A DNA stretch of 33,153 bases from Roseicyclus sp. Lineage in GTDB: Bacteria; Pseudomonadota; Alphaproteobacteria; Rhodobacterales; Rhodobacteraceae. The notes below the pieces were generated by a model, which did no database searches, was not told the origin of the DNA, and was given only the letters and a program-made list of their open reading frames with translations. The translations under genes and the position numbers were made by a program. Shown here one piece after another: positions 25,052 through 33,107 of the stretch; the stretch's first letter is position 1, and every line of letters begins with the position of its first letter. The stretch lies in NCBI GenBank assembly GCA_018401055.1, contig JAGYLB010000103.1, positions 1-33,153 on the forward strand, written 5' to 3'.

Positions 25052-25339
25052 ATGCCCAAAGGTTACATCATCGGCCATATCACCGTGAACGATCCCGAGG
25101 CCTACAAGGAATATGTCACGCGCGACACGCCGATCCTTCTGGGGCTTGGCGGGAAGTTCATCGTGCGCGGCGGCCAATCGCAGGTGATGGAGGGCGAGAC
25201 CCTGATGCGCCACGTCGTGATCGAGTTCCCCAGCTACGAGGCTGCGCTGGCCGCCTACAACGATCCCGCCTATCAGGAGGTCGCCGACATCCGCCGTCGC
25301 ACCGCCGACAGCGTGATCTTGGTGGTGGAGGGCGTCTGA
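25052..25339 (+). CDS. DUF1330 protein
   Basis: 95 residues from ATG 25052; the longer open frame upstream overlaps the divergent exporter gene. The sequence (KGYIIGHITVNDPEAYKEYV, FIVRGGQSQVMEGE, VVIEFPSYEAALAAYNDPAY) is a textbook DUF1330 dimeric ferredoxin-like alpha/beta barrel protein. No function is established for the family. A GC-rich hairpin (CCGCC...GGCGG, 25341-25356) follows the stop but has no T-run. Confidence 0.93.
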   Translation: MPKGYIIGHITVNDPEAYKEYVTRDTPILLGLGGKFIVRGGQSQVMEGETLMRHVVIEFPSYEAALAAYNDPAYQEVADIRRRTADSVILVVEGV

Positions 25340-25452
25340 CCCGCCGCTCGTGGCGGCGGCATGTGCATGACGTGTCAAGATTGGGGCAGGCCGTGGACCG
25401 GGCCGTAAAGAAGCCCCAATCGACCCGCAATCCTGCCGGAGACTCGCGTTAA

Positions 25453-25486
25453 CCCTGATTCAGTCAAAAAGCTGCCATCAGGGGAA
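25453..25486 (+). promoter_or_regulatory. Hairpin covering the ribosome site of the Hint gene
   Basis: CCCTGAT (25453-25459) is complementary to ATCAGGG (25477-25483), with a 17-nt loop. The right arm overlaps the ribosome site AGGGGAA (25480-25486), six bases before the ATG at 25492. If folded it would hide the ribosome site. Confidence 0.4.
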
Positions 25487-25491
25487 CTGCC

Positions 25492-26163
25492 ATGTCTGCA
25501 CCGATGCGCCACGATGATTTCGACGACCTTCCCACCACGCTCGCCCGGCTGGGGTCGGGCCCGATGGATGCGGGCCTCGTGCACCCCTCTGAAGCCATCG
25601 GCTTTGTTGCGGGCACTCGCGTTGCCACGCCGATGGGGTATGTGACGGTCGAACGGTTGACGGCCGGGGATCGCGTCTTGACCGCTGACGGGCGGCATGC
25701 CGTTCTGGTCTGGGTCGGTCTGACCAGGCTTGCAGCCAAGGGCGCCGCAGCACCTGTACGCTTCGACACCGGGGTGATGGACAACATCCGTCCGCTGCGT
25801 CTTGGGCAGGGTCACCGCGTCCGCGTCGCGGGCTGGCAGGCCGAGTTGCTCTTTGATGCCGATGCCGTGCTGGCCAGTGCAAAGAGTTTCGTGAATGGCC
25901 GCGATGTCGTTGTCGACGAGAGTGGCGAGATGGTCACCTACATCCATCTGATGTTCGACCGCCACGAGGTCGTGCTGGCCGAGAACGTGGCCTGCGAGAC
26001 GATGCAAACCGGCCCCGATGCCCTGCGTCATCTCGAGGATATGGCCGGACAGGCGCTGATGATGAGCCATCCGCCCATGCCTTCCTCCGCCGATCACACT
26101 GCCGTGCGCGCTGCTCTGCCGATCCTGTCGCAGGTCGAAGAACTGCTTCTGCGCGCGGCCTGA
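25492..26163 (+). CDS. Hint (hedgehog/intein) domain protein
   Basis: 223 residues. The Hint_2 domain spans about residues 38-175: GFVAGTRVATPMGYVTVERL, TAGDRVLTADGRHAVLVWVG, HRVRVAGWQAELLF, and YIHLMFDRHEVVLAENV. The position taken by the nucleophilic Cys of self-splicing inteins is Gly/Thr here (FVAGTRV), so classical autoprocessing is doubtful. Such stand-alone Hint proteins are very common in Rhodobacteraceae and have no assigned role. No signal peptide is visible. Confidence 0.88.
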   Translation: MSAPMRHDDFDDLPTTLARLGSGPMDAGLVHPSEAIGFVAGTRVATPMGYVTVERLTAGDRVLTADGRHAVLVWVGLTRLAAKGAAAPVRFDTGVMDNIRPLRLGQGHRVRVAGWQAELLFDADAVLASAKSFVNGRDVVVDESGEMVTYIHLMFDRHEVVLAENVACETMQTGPDALRHLEDMAGQALMMSHPPMPSSADHTAVRAALPILSQVEELLLRAA

Positions 26164-26173
26164 TCGTCCCCGT

Positions 26174-27103
26174 CTAGCCCAGCAACCAGATCCAGGCCGA
26201 GGCGGTGACCACCGTCATTGCCGTTGCGATCAGGATCGACGAGGCCACGACGCGGCGCGCCGCGCCATACATGTCCGCGAAGATGTAGGTGTTCACGCCC
26301 GGTGCCATGGCCGCCGTCACAACCGCGGCGCGCAACTGCCCGTCGGATAGCTCACCGACCGTGCTGCCCAAGCCCCAGGCGATGGCCGGGTGCACGATGA
26401 GCGAGACGACGCAGATCATGGCGATTACGCCTGCGTCGCCCTCGGGTTTGTAGCGGTAGAGCACACCGCCCAGGCCGAACAGCGCGGCCGGAAGCGCTGC
26501 GCGGATCATCAGCGCCAACGCGTCATCGACGACCTCTGGGATCGGCAGGCCGGAGAGGTTCACGATGAAGCCCAGACCGATGCCGATCATCAGAGCATTG
26601 CTGAAGATTGCGCGGGTGACTGTGCGGGCAAGCTTGAGGCCACCCTCTTCGGCGCGCACGACCTCCATCGTGACGATGCCCAGAAGGTAGCAAAACGGCG
26701 CATGCAGCGCGATGATCGCGTAGTTCGGCCCAAGGCTGTCGACGCCATATGCGCGCTCGCCGATGGCGAGGCCAAGCAAGACCGAATTGGCGAAGAAACA
26801 GCAAAAGCCGATCACGACGCTGTCGACCATTGGCCGTTTGAAGAGGAACCGCGCGCCCAGTATCCCTGCAAAGAAGCTGACGGTAGAGCCGGTGTAGTAG
26901 CTGGCCAACAGTGCCGCGTCGAAATCGGCGCCCAGATCCAGCGTGGCGATGGCCGAGAAGAGCAGGCAGGGGATGGCGAATTTTTGGGTGAAGACCATCA
27001 GCCCGTCGACAGCGCTGTCGGCGAAGAGCTTGCGCCAGACGGCTATGTAGCCCGCACCCACGACCAAGAAGACGGGCACGACGATGGCGAGGATCTCGAG
27101 CAA
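26174..27103 (-). CDS. AEC-family (auxin efflux carrier-like) transporter
   Basis: 309 residues with about ten membrane helices in two five-helix repeats. The start MLEILAIVVPVFLVVGAGYI and the LTQKFAIPCLLF-like segment (VFTQKFAIPCLLFSAIA) are typical, and the C-terminal repeat contains AAMAPGVNTYIFADMYGA. Bacterial members move dicarboxylates such as malate or malonate or other organic acids. Starts 4 nt after the stop of the upstream hydrolase gene, so it is the last gene of the long minus-strand operon. Confidence 0.92.
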   Translation of the reverse strand: MLEILAIVVPVFLVVGAGYIAVWRKLFADSAVDGLMVFTQKFAIPCLLFSAIATLDLGADFDAALLASYYTGSTVSFFAGILGARFLFKRPMVDSVVIGFCCFFANSVLLGLAIGERAYGVDSLGPNYAIIALHAPFCYLLGIVTMEVVRAEEGGLKLARTVTRAIFSNALMIGIGLGFIVNLSGLPIPEVVDDALALMIRAALPAALFGLGGVLYRYKPEGDAGVIAMICVVSLIVHPAIAWGLGSTVGELSDGQLRAAVVTAAMAPGVNTYIFADMYGAARRVVASSILIATAMTVVTASAWIWLLG

Positions 27104-27107
27104 GCCC

Positions 27108-27905
27108 TCAGACCTCGTAGGTCAGGGTCAGGCCGTCATGGGCGGGCGTGACGTTGTCGGGGGTTTCGGCCGCGACGGTCTCGTAATCGAGGTCGATGTG
27201 CATGTTGGTCAGGACTGCCTGCCGCGGCTTTGCGCGTGCGATCCAATCCAGCGAGCGGGCCAGATGGGCATGGCTGGGGTGTGGCGTGCGGCGGAGCGCG
27301 TCAAGGATCCAGCAATCAAGACCCATGAGCACGGGCCATGCGGTCTCGGGGATGTCGGAGACGTCGGGCAGGTAGGCAACATCGCCGATGCGGAAGCCCA
27401 GCGAGTCGATATTGCCATGCTCGACCTCGAACGGTGTCAGCGTGATCGCGCCGCCAGGCCCGTCGATGGTGACGTCGCCCCGGATGGCATTGAGGTCGAG
27501 GATCGGCGGATAGTCGGAATTGGGCGGCTGCACGAAGGCATAGCCGAAGCGCGAGATGAGGTCGTTCTGGGTCGGCCCATCGGCCCAGACGGGCAGGCGC
27601 TGGCGCATGTTGAAGACGATCATCCGCAGATCGTCGATCCCGTGGACGTGATCGGCATGGGCATGCGTAAAGACCACGCCATCAAGCCGCCCGATCCCCT
27701 CGTCCAGCAGTTGCGCGCGCAGGTCGGGCGAGGCGTCGATCAGCACGGCGGTCTCGCCATCGCCGTCGCGCCGCCGGATCAGGAGCGAACAGCGCCGCCG
27801 GGTGTTCTTGGGGTTCAACGGATCGCAATCGCCCCAATGCCCGCCAAGACGCGGCACGCCGCCCGAAGAGCCGCAGCCGAGGATGGTGAAGATCAGCTGC
27901 GCCAT
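27108..27905 (-). CDS. PhnP-like metallo-beta-lactamase-fold hydrolase
   Basis: 265 residues. It starts LIFTILGCGSSGGVPRLGG and has the two-metal motif THAHADHVHGIDD, LIDASPDLRAQLL, and later histidines in VEHGNIDS and TNMHIDLDY. Cys-containing GDCDPLNPKNTRRRCS near residue 25 is typical of the PhnP/phosphodiesterase branch, which often binds an extra structural zinc. Such proteins cleave cyclic phosphodiesters. In this neighbourhood, next to tatD, it is a conserved housekeeping gene of unknown exact substrate. Confidence 0.92.
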   Translation of the reverse strand: MAQLIFTILGCGSSGGVPRLGGHWGDCDPLNPKNTRRRCSLLIRRRDGDGETAVLIDASPDLRAQLLDEGIGRLDGVVFTHAHADHVHGIDDLRMIVFNMRQRLPVWADGPTQNDLISRFGYAFVQPPNSDYPPILDLNAIRGDVTIDGPGGAITLTPFEVEHGNIDSLGFRIGDVAYLPDVSDIPETAWPVLMGLDCWILDALRRTPHPSHAHLARSLDWIARAKPRQAVLTNMHIDLDYETVAAETPDNVTPAHDGLTLTYEV

Positions 27906-27908
27906 GGG

Positions 27909-28721
27909 TTACGCGGCCTCTGCCCAGGCCGCGGCCTTCCAGAACAGACGGTCGAAATTCGCCGTCGTGGCACGCGCGAAATCGGCATAGTCGAGGCCGA
28001 AGACCTCTGCCCCCGCGCGGGCGGTATGGGCGGTGTAGGCGGGTTCGTTGCGCTTCCCGCGATGTGGGGGTGGGGCGAGGTAGGGGCTGTCGGTTTCCAG
28101 GAGGATCCGGTCGAGCGGCGCGGCCGCGAAGATGTCGCGCAACGCCTGCGACCGGGGGAAGGCCGCAATACCGGACATCGAGAGGTAGAAGCCCAGATCG
28201 AGCGCCGCGCGGGCCAGATCGGCGCCCGAGGAAAAGCAGTGCATCACGCAGCTGTAGGCGCCCGCGCGGTATTCCTCCGTCAGGATGCGGGCCATGTCGT
28301 CATCGGCGTCGCGGGCATGGATGATGAGCGGCAGGGAGGTCGCGCGCGCGGCCTCGATATGGAGGCGGAGGCTTTCTTGCTGCACCGCCTTGGTCTCGGC
28401 GGTGTAGTGATAGTCGAGGCCGGTCTCGCCGATGCCGACGAATTTGGGGTGATGGGCCAGTGCCTCAAGCTTGGCGAGGGTCGCCATGGGTTCCTCCGCC
28501 GCGCTCATCGGATGGGTGCCTGCGGCCCAAAAGACGGGGGCATGCGCCTCGGCGATGGTGCGGATCTTGGCGGTGTTCTTCAGCCGTGTGCAGATCGTGA
28601 CCATGCGGGTGACGCCTGCGGCCTGCGCACGCGCGACCACCTCGGGCAATTCCCCGGCAAGGCTGTCGAAATCCAGATGGCAATGGCTGTCGACGATCTG
28701 GGGCAGGGCGGTGTCGGGCAT
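27909..28721 (-). CDS. TatD-family metal-dependent DNase/hydrolase
   Basis: 270 residues. The TIM-barrel metal ligands are visible: HCHLDF (HxH) at the start, Glu in GIGETGLDYHY, His in IIHARDADDD, His in VMHCFSSG and Asp in LLETDSPYLAPPPHRGKRNE. TatD enzymes are 3'-5' exonucleases implicated in DNA repair and fragment clearance. It follows holB by 17 nt, which is a common arrangement, and precedes the PhnP-like gene by 3 nt. Confidence 0.95.
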   Translation of the reverse strand: MPDTALPQIVDSHCHLDFDSLAGELPEVVARAQAAGVTRMVTICTRLKNTAKIRTIAEAHAPVFWAAGTHPMSAAEEPMATLAKLEALAHHPKFVGIGETGLDYHYTAETKAVQQESLRLHIEAARATSLPLIIHARDADDDMARILTEEYRAGAYSCVMHCFSSGADLARAALDLGFYLSMSGIAAFPRSQALRDIFAAAPLDRILLETDSPYLAPPPHRGKRNEPAYTAHTARAGAEVFGLDYADFARATTANFDRLFWKAAAWAEAA

Positions 28722-28738
28722 GGCGGCTTTCGCGGGGG

Positions 28739-29869
28739 TCAGGCCGCAGAAAGCTGCGCGGCGGTCCGGTCGAGGTCGAGGAACATATCGAACGTGAGCG
28801 CGGCAGGGTCAAGGTTGACCGCCCGCCCGCGCCGCGCCCGCGCCGTCAGTGTCGCGGAAAGATCGGCCCAAGCGCGCCCGGCTTGTGGCGTCGGCGCAAG
28901 CCGGGCCAGCACCATTGCCTCGCCCGGCACGATCTCGGGCATGGCGATGCCGTTGGTGCCAAGACGCGCCAGTCGCGCCAGCGCCCTGTCCAAAAGCGAG
29001 AGGGTCAGGTCAAAGGCCACATCGCCCCCTTTGCCCGCCGTCGCTTCGGCCAGGCGCAGGGCAAGGGGGCGGTCAAGCCGCGGCAGGCTGCCCAAAAGCG
29101 CGATCAGGTCGCGGTAAAGCCCCAGACCGTCATGGGCCGACAGGCGCACCGCTTCGCCCACGGACCCACCGGCCAGTTCGGCCAGACCCAAGGCATTGTC
29201 GGGCGCGGCCACGCCCGCCTGTGACAGCGCAGCCTGCAGGTCAGTCGCCCCCAAGGCGCCAAAGCGCAAGGTCCGACAGCGTGACCGGATCGTCGGCAGA
29301 AGGCCCGAGGGGCGGTGCGAGATCAAGAACAGGACCGCGTCTTTCGGTGGTTCCTCCAGCTCCTTCAAAAGCGCATTGGCGGCGGATGCGTTCATCTCGT
29401 CGGCGCAATCGACGATGACCACGCGCCGTCCATTGCCGCCTGCCGACATATGGAAGAAGGATTTGACGCGGCGCACCTCATCCACCGTCAGCTGCGTCTT
29501 GAGCTTTTTGGCCTTTTCGTCCCAAGGGCGCCGGATCAGGCACAGCCCCGGTTCCGACAGCGCGCGCAGGCGCGCGGCAACCGGATGGCCGGTGTCGATG
29601 TCAAGGCTTTCGGGTGGGGGCGGAGCGCCAAACAGGCTGTCTCCACCGTCGGGCGGGGTGGCCAGCAGGTAGCGCGCCGCGCGCCAGGCGAAACTCGCTT
29701 TGCCCACCCCTTCGGGCCCGGTCAAAAGCCAGCCATGGGGCAGACGGCCAGAGGATAGCGCCGCCATAAACGTCGCCTCGGCGTCACGCTGCCCAAAAAG
29801 CCGCGCGGTCTCGCGCGGGTGGGGCGCACCGTCGAGGCGGTCGGGTTCTGGCAGGGCGTCCTCGGTCAT
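28739..29869 (-). CDS. holB: DNA polymerase III delta' subunit
   Basis: 376 residues from ATG 29869; the longer open frame to 29971 runs through the palindromes and is rejected. The clamp-loader AAA+ fold is clear: LFGQRDAEATFMAALSSGRL, P-loop GPEGVGKAS, VIVDCADEMNASAANALLKE followed by LEEPP, and the SRC motif in TIRSRCRTL that supplies the arginine finger. The P-loop ends KAS rather than KTT, as is common in the non-hydrolysing delta' subunit. The Cys4 zinc module of E. coli HolB is absent. Located between tmk and tatD as in many bacteria. Confidence 0.93.
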   Translation of the reverse strand: MTEDALPEPDRLDGAPHPRETARLFGQRDAEATFMAALSSGRLPHGWLLTGPEGVGKASFAWRAARYLLATPPDGGDSLFGAPPPPESLDIDTGHPVAARLRALSEPGLCLIRRPWDEKAKKLKTQLTVDEVRRVKSFFHMSAGGNGRRVVIVDCADEMNASAANALLKELEEPPKDAVLFLISHRPSGLLPTIRSRCRTLRFGALGATDLQAALSQAGVAAPDNALGLAELAGGSVGEAVRLSAHDGLGLYRDLIALLGSLPRLDRPLALRLAEATAGKGGDVAFDLTLSLLDRALARLARLGTNGIAMPEIVPGEAMVLARLAPTPQAGRAWADLSATLTARARRGRAVNLDPAALTFDMFLDLDRTAAQLSAA

Positions 29870-29898
29870 GGGTGCTGTCCTAGCATGGGGGCAGGGGG

Positions 29899-29968
29899 GC
29901 GGAAAACGCGCGTTTTCCGCGCGGGAAAACTCGGGATTTCCCATCCGAAAAACGCGCGTTCTTCGGAT
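29899..29968. repeat. Three consecutive palindromes between tmk and holB
   Basis: First, a perfect 22-bp palindrome with half-site GCGGAAAACGC (29899-29920). Second, GGGAAA/TTTCCC arms with an 8-nt loop (29923-29942). Third, a 26-bp near-palindrome ATCCGAA...TTCGGAT (29943-29968) with one mismatched pair. The first and third share the core AAAACGCGCGTT. There is no T-run, so these are not classical terminators. Confidence 0.75.
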
Positions 29969-30609
29969 CAACCCAGTCGTTGCGCCACGGAAGCGGCAAT
30001 ATCGGCGGCGATGGCGTCGACGTCGCGGCCCGCGTCGACCAGCACACAGCGACCCGGCGCTTCCTTTGCAAGCGCGCGGAACCCGTCGCGGAGCGCGTAT
30101 TGGAAGGGCAGGCCGAAGTCTTCGAACCGGTCCTCGCCTGAGTGCCGGGCAAGCCCGCGGGTCAGCGCCACTTCGGGGTCCATGTCCAGGATCAGCGTCA
30201 GATCCGGCTCGATCCCGATGACGCGGGCGTGGATGTCATCGACCAGACCGCGCAGATCGCCGCGCGTCGCGCCCTGATAGATGCGGGTCGAATCCGCGAA
30301 ACGGTCGGTGACGACATCACGGCCCATGGCCAGCGCGGGGCGGATCGTGCGTTCCAGATGGTCGCGGCGGGCAGCGGTGAAGAGCAAGATCTCGGTCTCG
30401 GGCGACCAGCGGTCGGGGTCGCCCGAGACCAACAGGCGGCGGATATCCTCAGCGCCGGGCGCGCCGCCGGGCTCTCGCGTCAGGACCGGGTCGCGCCCTT
30501 GCGCACGCAAGACATCGGCCAGCCTGCGCGCTTGGGTGGACTTGCCTGAACCGTCGATCCCCTCAAGGCTGATGAACAGCCCGGATCTACCCGTCCTGTC
30601 GGGAGGCAT
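29968..30609 (-). CDS. tmk: Thymidylate kinase
   Basis: 213 residues from ATG 30609, which overlaps the dacC stop (TGATG); a GTG one codon earlier is also possible. The P-loop is EGIDGSGKST (16-25), the DRF motif is TDRFADSTRIYQG, and the LID segment is RHSGEDRFEDF. The enzyme phosphorylates dTMP to dTDP for DNA synthesis. Type assignment and length are normal. Confidence 0.96.
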   Translation of the reverse strand: MPPDRTGRSGLFISLEGIDGSGKSTQARRLADVLRAQGRDPVLTREPGGAPGAEDIRRLLVSGDPDRWSPETEILLFTAARRDHLERTIRPALAMGRDVVTDRFADSTRIYQGATRGDLRGLVDDIHARVIGIEPDLTLILDMDPEVALTRGLARHSGEDRFEDFGLPFQYALRDGFRALAKEAPGRCVLVDAGRDVDAIAADIAASVAQRLG

Positions 30610-31817
30610 CACCCGCCCACGAGCGTGGGGGGCGGACCGATCAGCCGGTGCAGCACGTCGCGCGTGGCCGTGCCCAGCCGCGTGCCGATGCCACCCTGCG
30701 CCACATCCTCGGTCGCCAGCATGGGGATGCGGTGTTCGACGGCATCCGCGCCCGTGCCCATGCGCACGACCATCTCGCCCAAGCTGTCGCCCGCGGCGAT
30801 CGGGGCCATGAAGGGGCCTGTATAGGTGATCTCGGCCGTCAGGTCGGGCGCTCCCGTCGCGGGCAAAAGCAACGTCAGGTCTGCGGCGGGCGCCAGCCCC
30901 ACATCGGTCGCGGCCCCCAGAAACACTGGCGCGCGGGCCAGTTCTGTGCCGCCGGTCACCACCTGCCGTTCAACGAACTGGCGCAGGCCCCATGTCACGA
31001 TGCGTTCGGCCTCGCGGGCGCGGGCCTCGGCGCTGGGCAGGCCGGTGATGACGAAGGTCACGCGTCGATTGCCCTGCGTGGCCGATCCGACGAGGCCGAA
31101 ACCCGCCTCGGTCGTGTGGCCGGTCTTGAGCCCGTCGGCCCCGATCCCAAGGGCCAGCAGCGGATTGCGATTGAACCGGTTGGCGGGCGAGCGGTTTTCG
31201 TAATCAAATTCGGTCTCGGCGAAATACGCATACATCTCGGGGTGTTCCGTGATGATCCGCTCGGCCAGGATGCCCAGATCGCGCATGCTCATCACATGGC
31301 CCGCCGCGGGCCAACCGGAGGCGTTCATCAACGTCGTCTGGGTCATGCCCAATTCGCGCGCACGCTCGGTCGCGATCCGCGCCCATCCCGCTTCGGTGCC
31401 ATCGGGGCTGAGCGCTTCGGCCAGCACGACCGAGGCGTCATTGCCGGATACGATGATGACGCCGCGGATAAGCTCCTCGACCGTTGGGCGGTCGGTGGTG
31501 TTGAGAAACATGGTCGAGCCGCCGAAACTCATCGCATGCGCGCTGACCGGCAGGCGCGTGTCCAGGGTCAGGCGGCCCTCCTCGATCGCCTCGAAGGCCA
31601 TCAGCAGCGGCATCAGCTTGGACATCGAGGCGGGCGGCAAGGGCACTTCGGCATTGTGCGAGAACAGCACCTGTCCGGTGCCATGGTCGATGACGTAAGC
31701 AGCTGTCGCCTCGGTCTGGAAGCCTTGCGCCCGGACCACGGGCGCAATCAGGACAAGGCAGACCGCCGCCAAAATGGCGGCGGCGGTGCGAACTACAAGA
31801 AAGGGGGCAGCGTACAT
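30609..31817 (-). CDS. dacC: D-alanyl-D-alanine carboxypeptidase (PBP5/6 type)
   Basis: 402 residues from ATG 31817. Signal peptide about 30 residues (ending VVRA, then QGF). Active-site motifs are SMSK (64-67), SGN (124-126) and KTG (231-233), followed by the PBP5 C-terminal domain (about 290-385). The open frame to 32060 overlaps the SPOR gene and is rejected. The enzyme trims the terminal D-Ala from peptidoglycan pentapeptides in the periplasm. The last residues (LIGPPPTLVGG) show no obvious amphipathic anchor. The choice of dacC over dacA is not certain. Confidence 0.94.
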   Translation of the reverse strand: MYAAPFLVVRTAAAILAAVCLVLIAPVVRAQGFQTEATAAYVIDHGTGQVLFSHNAEVPLPPASMSKLMPLLMAFEAIEEGRLTLDTRLPVSAHAMSFGGSTMFLNTTDRPTVEELIRGVIIVSGNDASVVLAEALSPDGTEAGWARIATERARELGMTQTTLMNASGWPAAGHVMSMRDLGILAERIITEHPEMYAYFAETEFDYENRSPANRFNRNPLLALGIGADGLKTGHTTEAGFGLVGSATQGNRRVTFVITGLPSAEARAREAERIVTWGLRQFVERQVVTGGTELARAPVFLGAATDVGLAPAADLTLLLPATGAPDLTAEITYTGPFMAPIAAGDSLGEMVVRMGTGADAVEHRIPMLATEDVAQGGIGTRLGTATRDVLHRLIGPPPTLVGG

Positions 31818-31839
31818 TCCGGTTCCCGTGTCTTGGGTC

Positions 31840-32795
31840 TCACCTCGTGACCGCATAGGCATCGGCAAAGCCAAGCCCACGCACAGTGCGCAGCATCGCG
31901 TCGCGGTCCGCGCCTGTCTGCGCCGGCCCGACGACCACGCGCCAGAAGCGGCGACCATTCGTGCTTTGGTCGTAGATTGTCGGCACAAGACCGGCATTGC
32001 GCAAGGCCTGTCCGGTGTTGTTGGCGTTTTCTTGCACGGAGAAGATCCCGATCTGGACATAGGCGCGGTCGAGCGTAGAACTGCCCTGAGCAGGGGCCGT
32101 CGCAGCCACAGTAGGTGGCGAGGGAGGGGCGGCGCTCGCGGGGGCTGCTGGCGCGACCGGTGCCGGTCCTGCGGAGGTTATGCTTAAGCGGCGATCTCGG
32201 CCTCGGAAATGGCGGCTGCGGCCGCTGCGATCGGATCGCCGAGCGGGGACGAGGTGATCGCGGGGGCGGCCACGGAGGTTCCGTCCGCCGCAGCCAAGGT
32301 CATCTCGGCCTCGGCCGCGGGTGTGACGACCGGGTCGGGCACCTCTTCGCGCCTGAGCGCCGTAACCTGAACCCGCGTCGGATCGCCCGCAAGGATGTTC
32401 AAGGCCGCAGCGGCATCAGAGGATACCATCAGTTCCGGACCCGGATTGTCATGCTCGCGCCGGAACAGGGCGCCGATCACGAAGCGGCCGTTTTCCTCGT
32501 TGCGGATGATGACGCGCTCGGGGTCCTCGGCGGTGGGATGCGCGACCCAGACCCCGCCCAGCGACGGGCGGCCATCCCAGAGGCCCTCTTCGGTCAGGTC
32601 GAAGACCTCGGGCGCCTCGATATCACGCTCGACCAGCCGCGTCGCGCCGATCGGGGCCGGGCCGTCCTCGGTGGCGTTGCGGGTGCCGGCATTGCCGAAA
32701 GGCTGGAACTCTTCCCCGCATGCGGTAAGGGCCAAAAGGGCGCATGCGGCAAGGGAAAGTGTGGCACGCGACGGAATCGTGGGCGTTCGGGTCAT
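31840..32795 (-). CDS. SPOR-domain lipoprotein (one frameshift)
   Basis: From ATG 32795 the protein has a lipoprotein signal with lipobox LTAC (LALTACGEEF), then a conserved domain (EAPEVFDLTEEGLWDGRPSL, PERVIIRNEENGRFVIGALF). The frame ends in TAA at 32184, but one missing base near 32180-32187 would continue it as SITSAGPAPVAPAAPASAAP, a Pro/Ala linker, into a SPOR domain (YVQIGIFSVQENANNTGQAL, FWRVVVGPAQTGADRDAML, ending DAYAVTR at 31840). The joined protein has about 318 residues. SPOR domains bind denuded septal peptidoglycan, which fits co-transcription with the carboxypeptidase 22 nt downstream. Confidence 0.85.
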
Positions 32796-33017
32796 GTTCT
32801 GCTCTGTCCGCACTCAAAGGACGCCGTGAAGCGCCTCGGTTTATCGGCCCTTCGCCAACTTGTGGACGTGGGCCGGTTTGATTTGTCAGACAGGATAGCG
32901 GGTTCTGACTGATCTGAAAACCTGTTTGACAGGGTATCGGCGCAAGGGTGGCAAACTGTTGCCCGCACGGCGCGTCTTTCAGAATCGCAAAGCTTGCCCT
33001 AGGAGGTCGCGACTGCT
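32796..33017. other. Intergenic region upstream of the SPOR-dacC-tmk-holB operon
   Basis: No gene is supported. A TTGACA hexamer at 32926-32931 lies inside a CCTGT-TTG-ACAGG dyad (32921-32933), but I do not see a convincing -10 element with it. It could belong to the tRNA promoter. Confidence 0.35.
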
Positions 33018-33107
33018 GGAGGAGTGGCCGAGCGGTCGAAGGCACCGGTCTTGAAAACCGGCGTGCGTGAAAGCGTACCGTGGGTTCGAATCCCACCTCC
33101 TCCGCCA
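33018..33107 (+). tRNA. tRNA-Ser (anticodon UGA)
   Basis: The 90-nt sequence folds as a long-variable-arm tRNA. Acceptor GGAGGAG (33018-33024) pairs with CTCCTCC (33097-33103), then G and an encoded CCA (33105-33107). The anticodon arm is CCGGT-CTTGAAA-ACCGG, with TGA at 33052-33054. The variable arm is GCGTGCGTGAAAGCGT-like, and the T arm is GTGGG-TTCGAAT-CCCAC. It reads UCA and, by wobble, other UCN codons. Confidence 0.98.

Noticed and set aside
25341..25360. Rho-independent terminator after the DUF1330 gene
   Set aside because: The GC hairpin has short arms and no following T-run, so a terminator cannot be supported.
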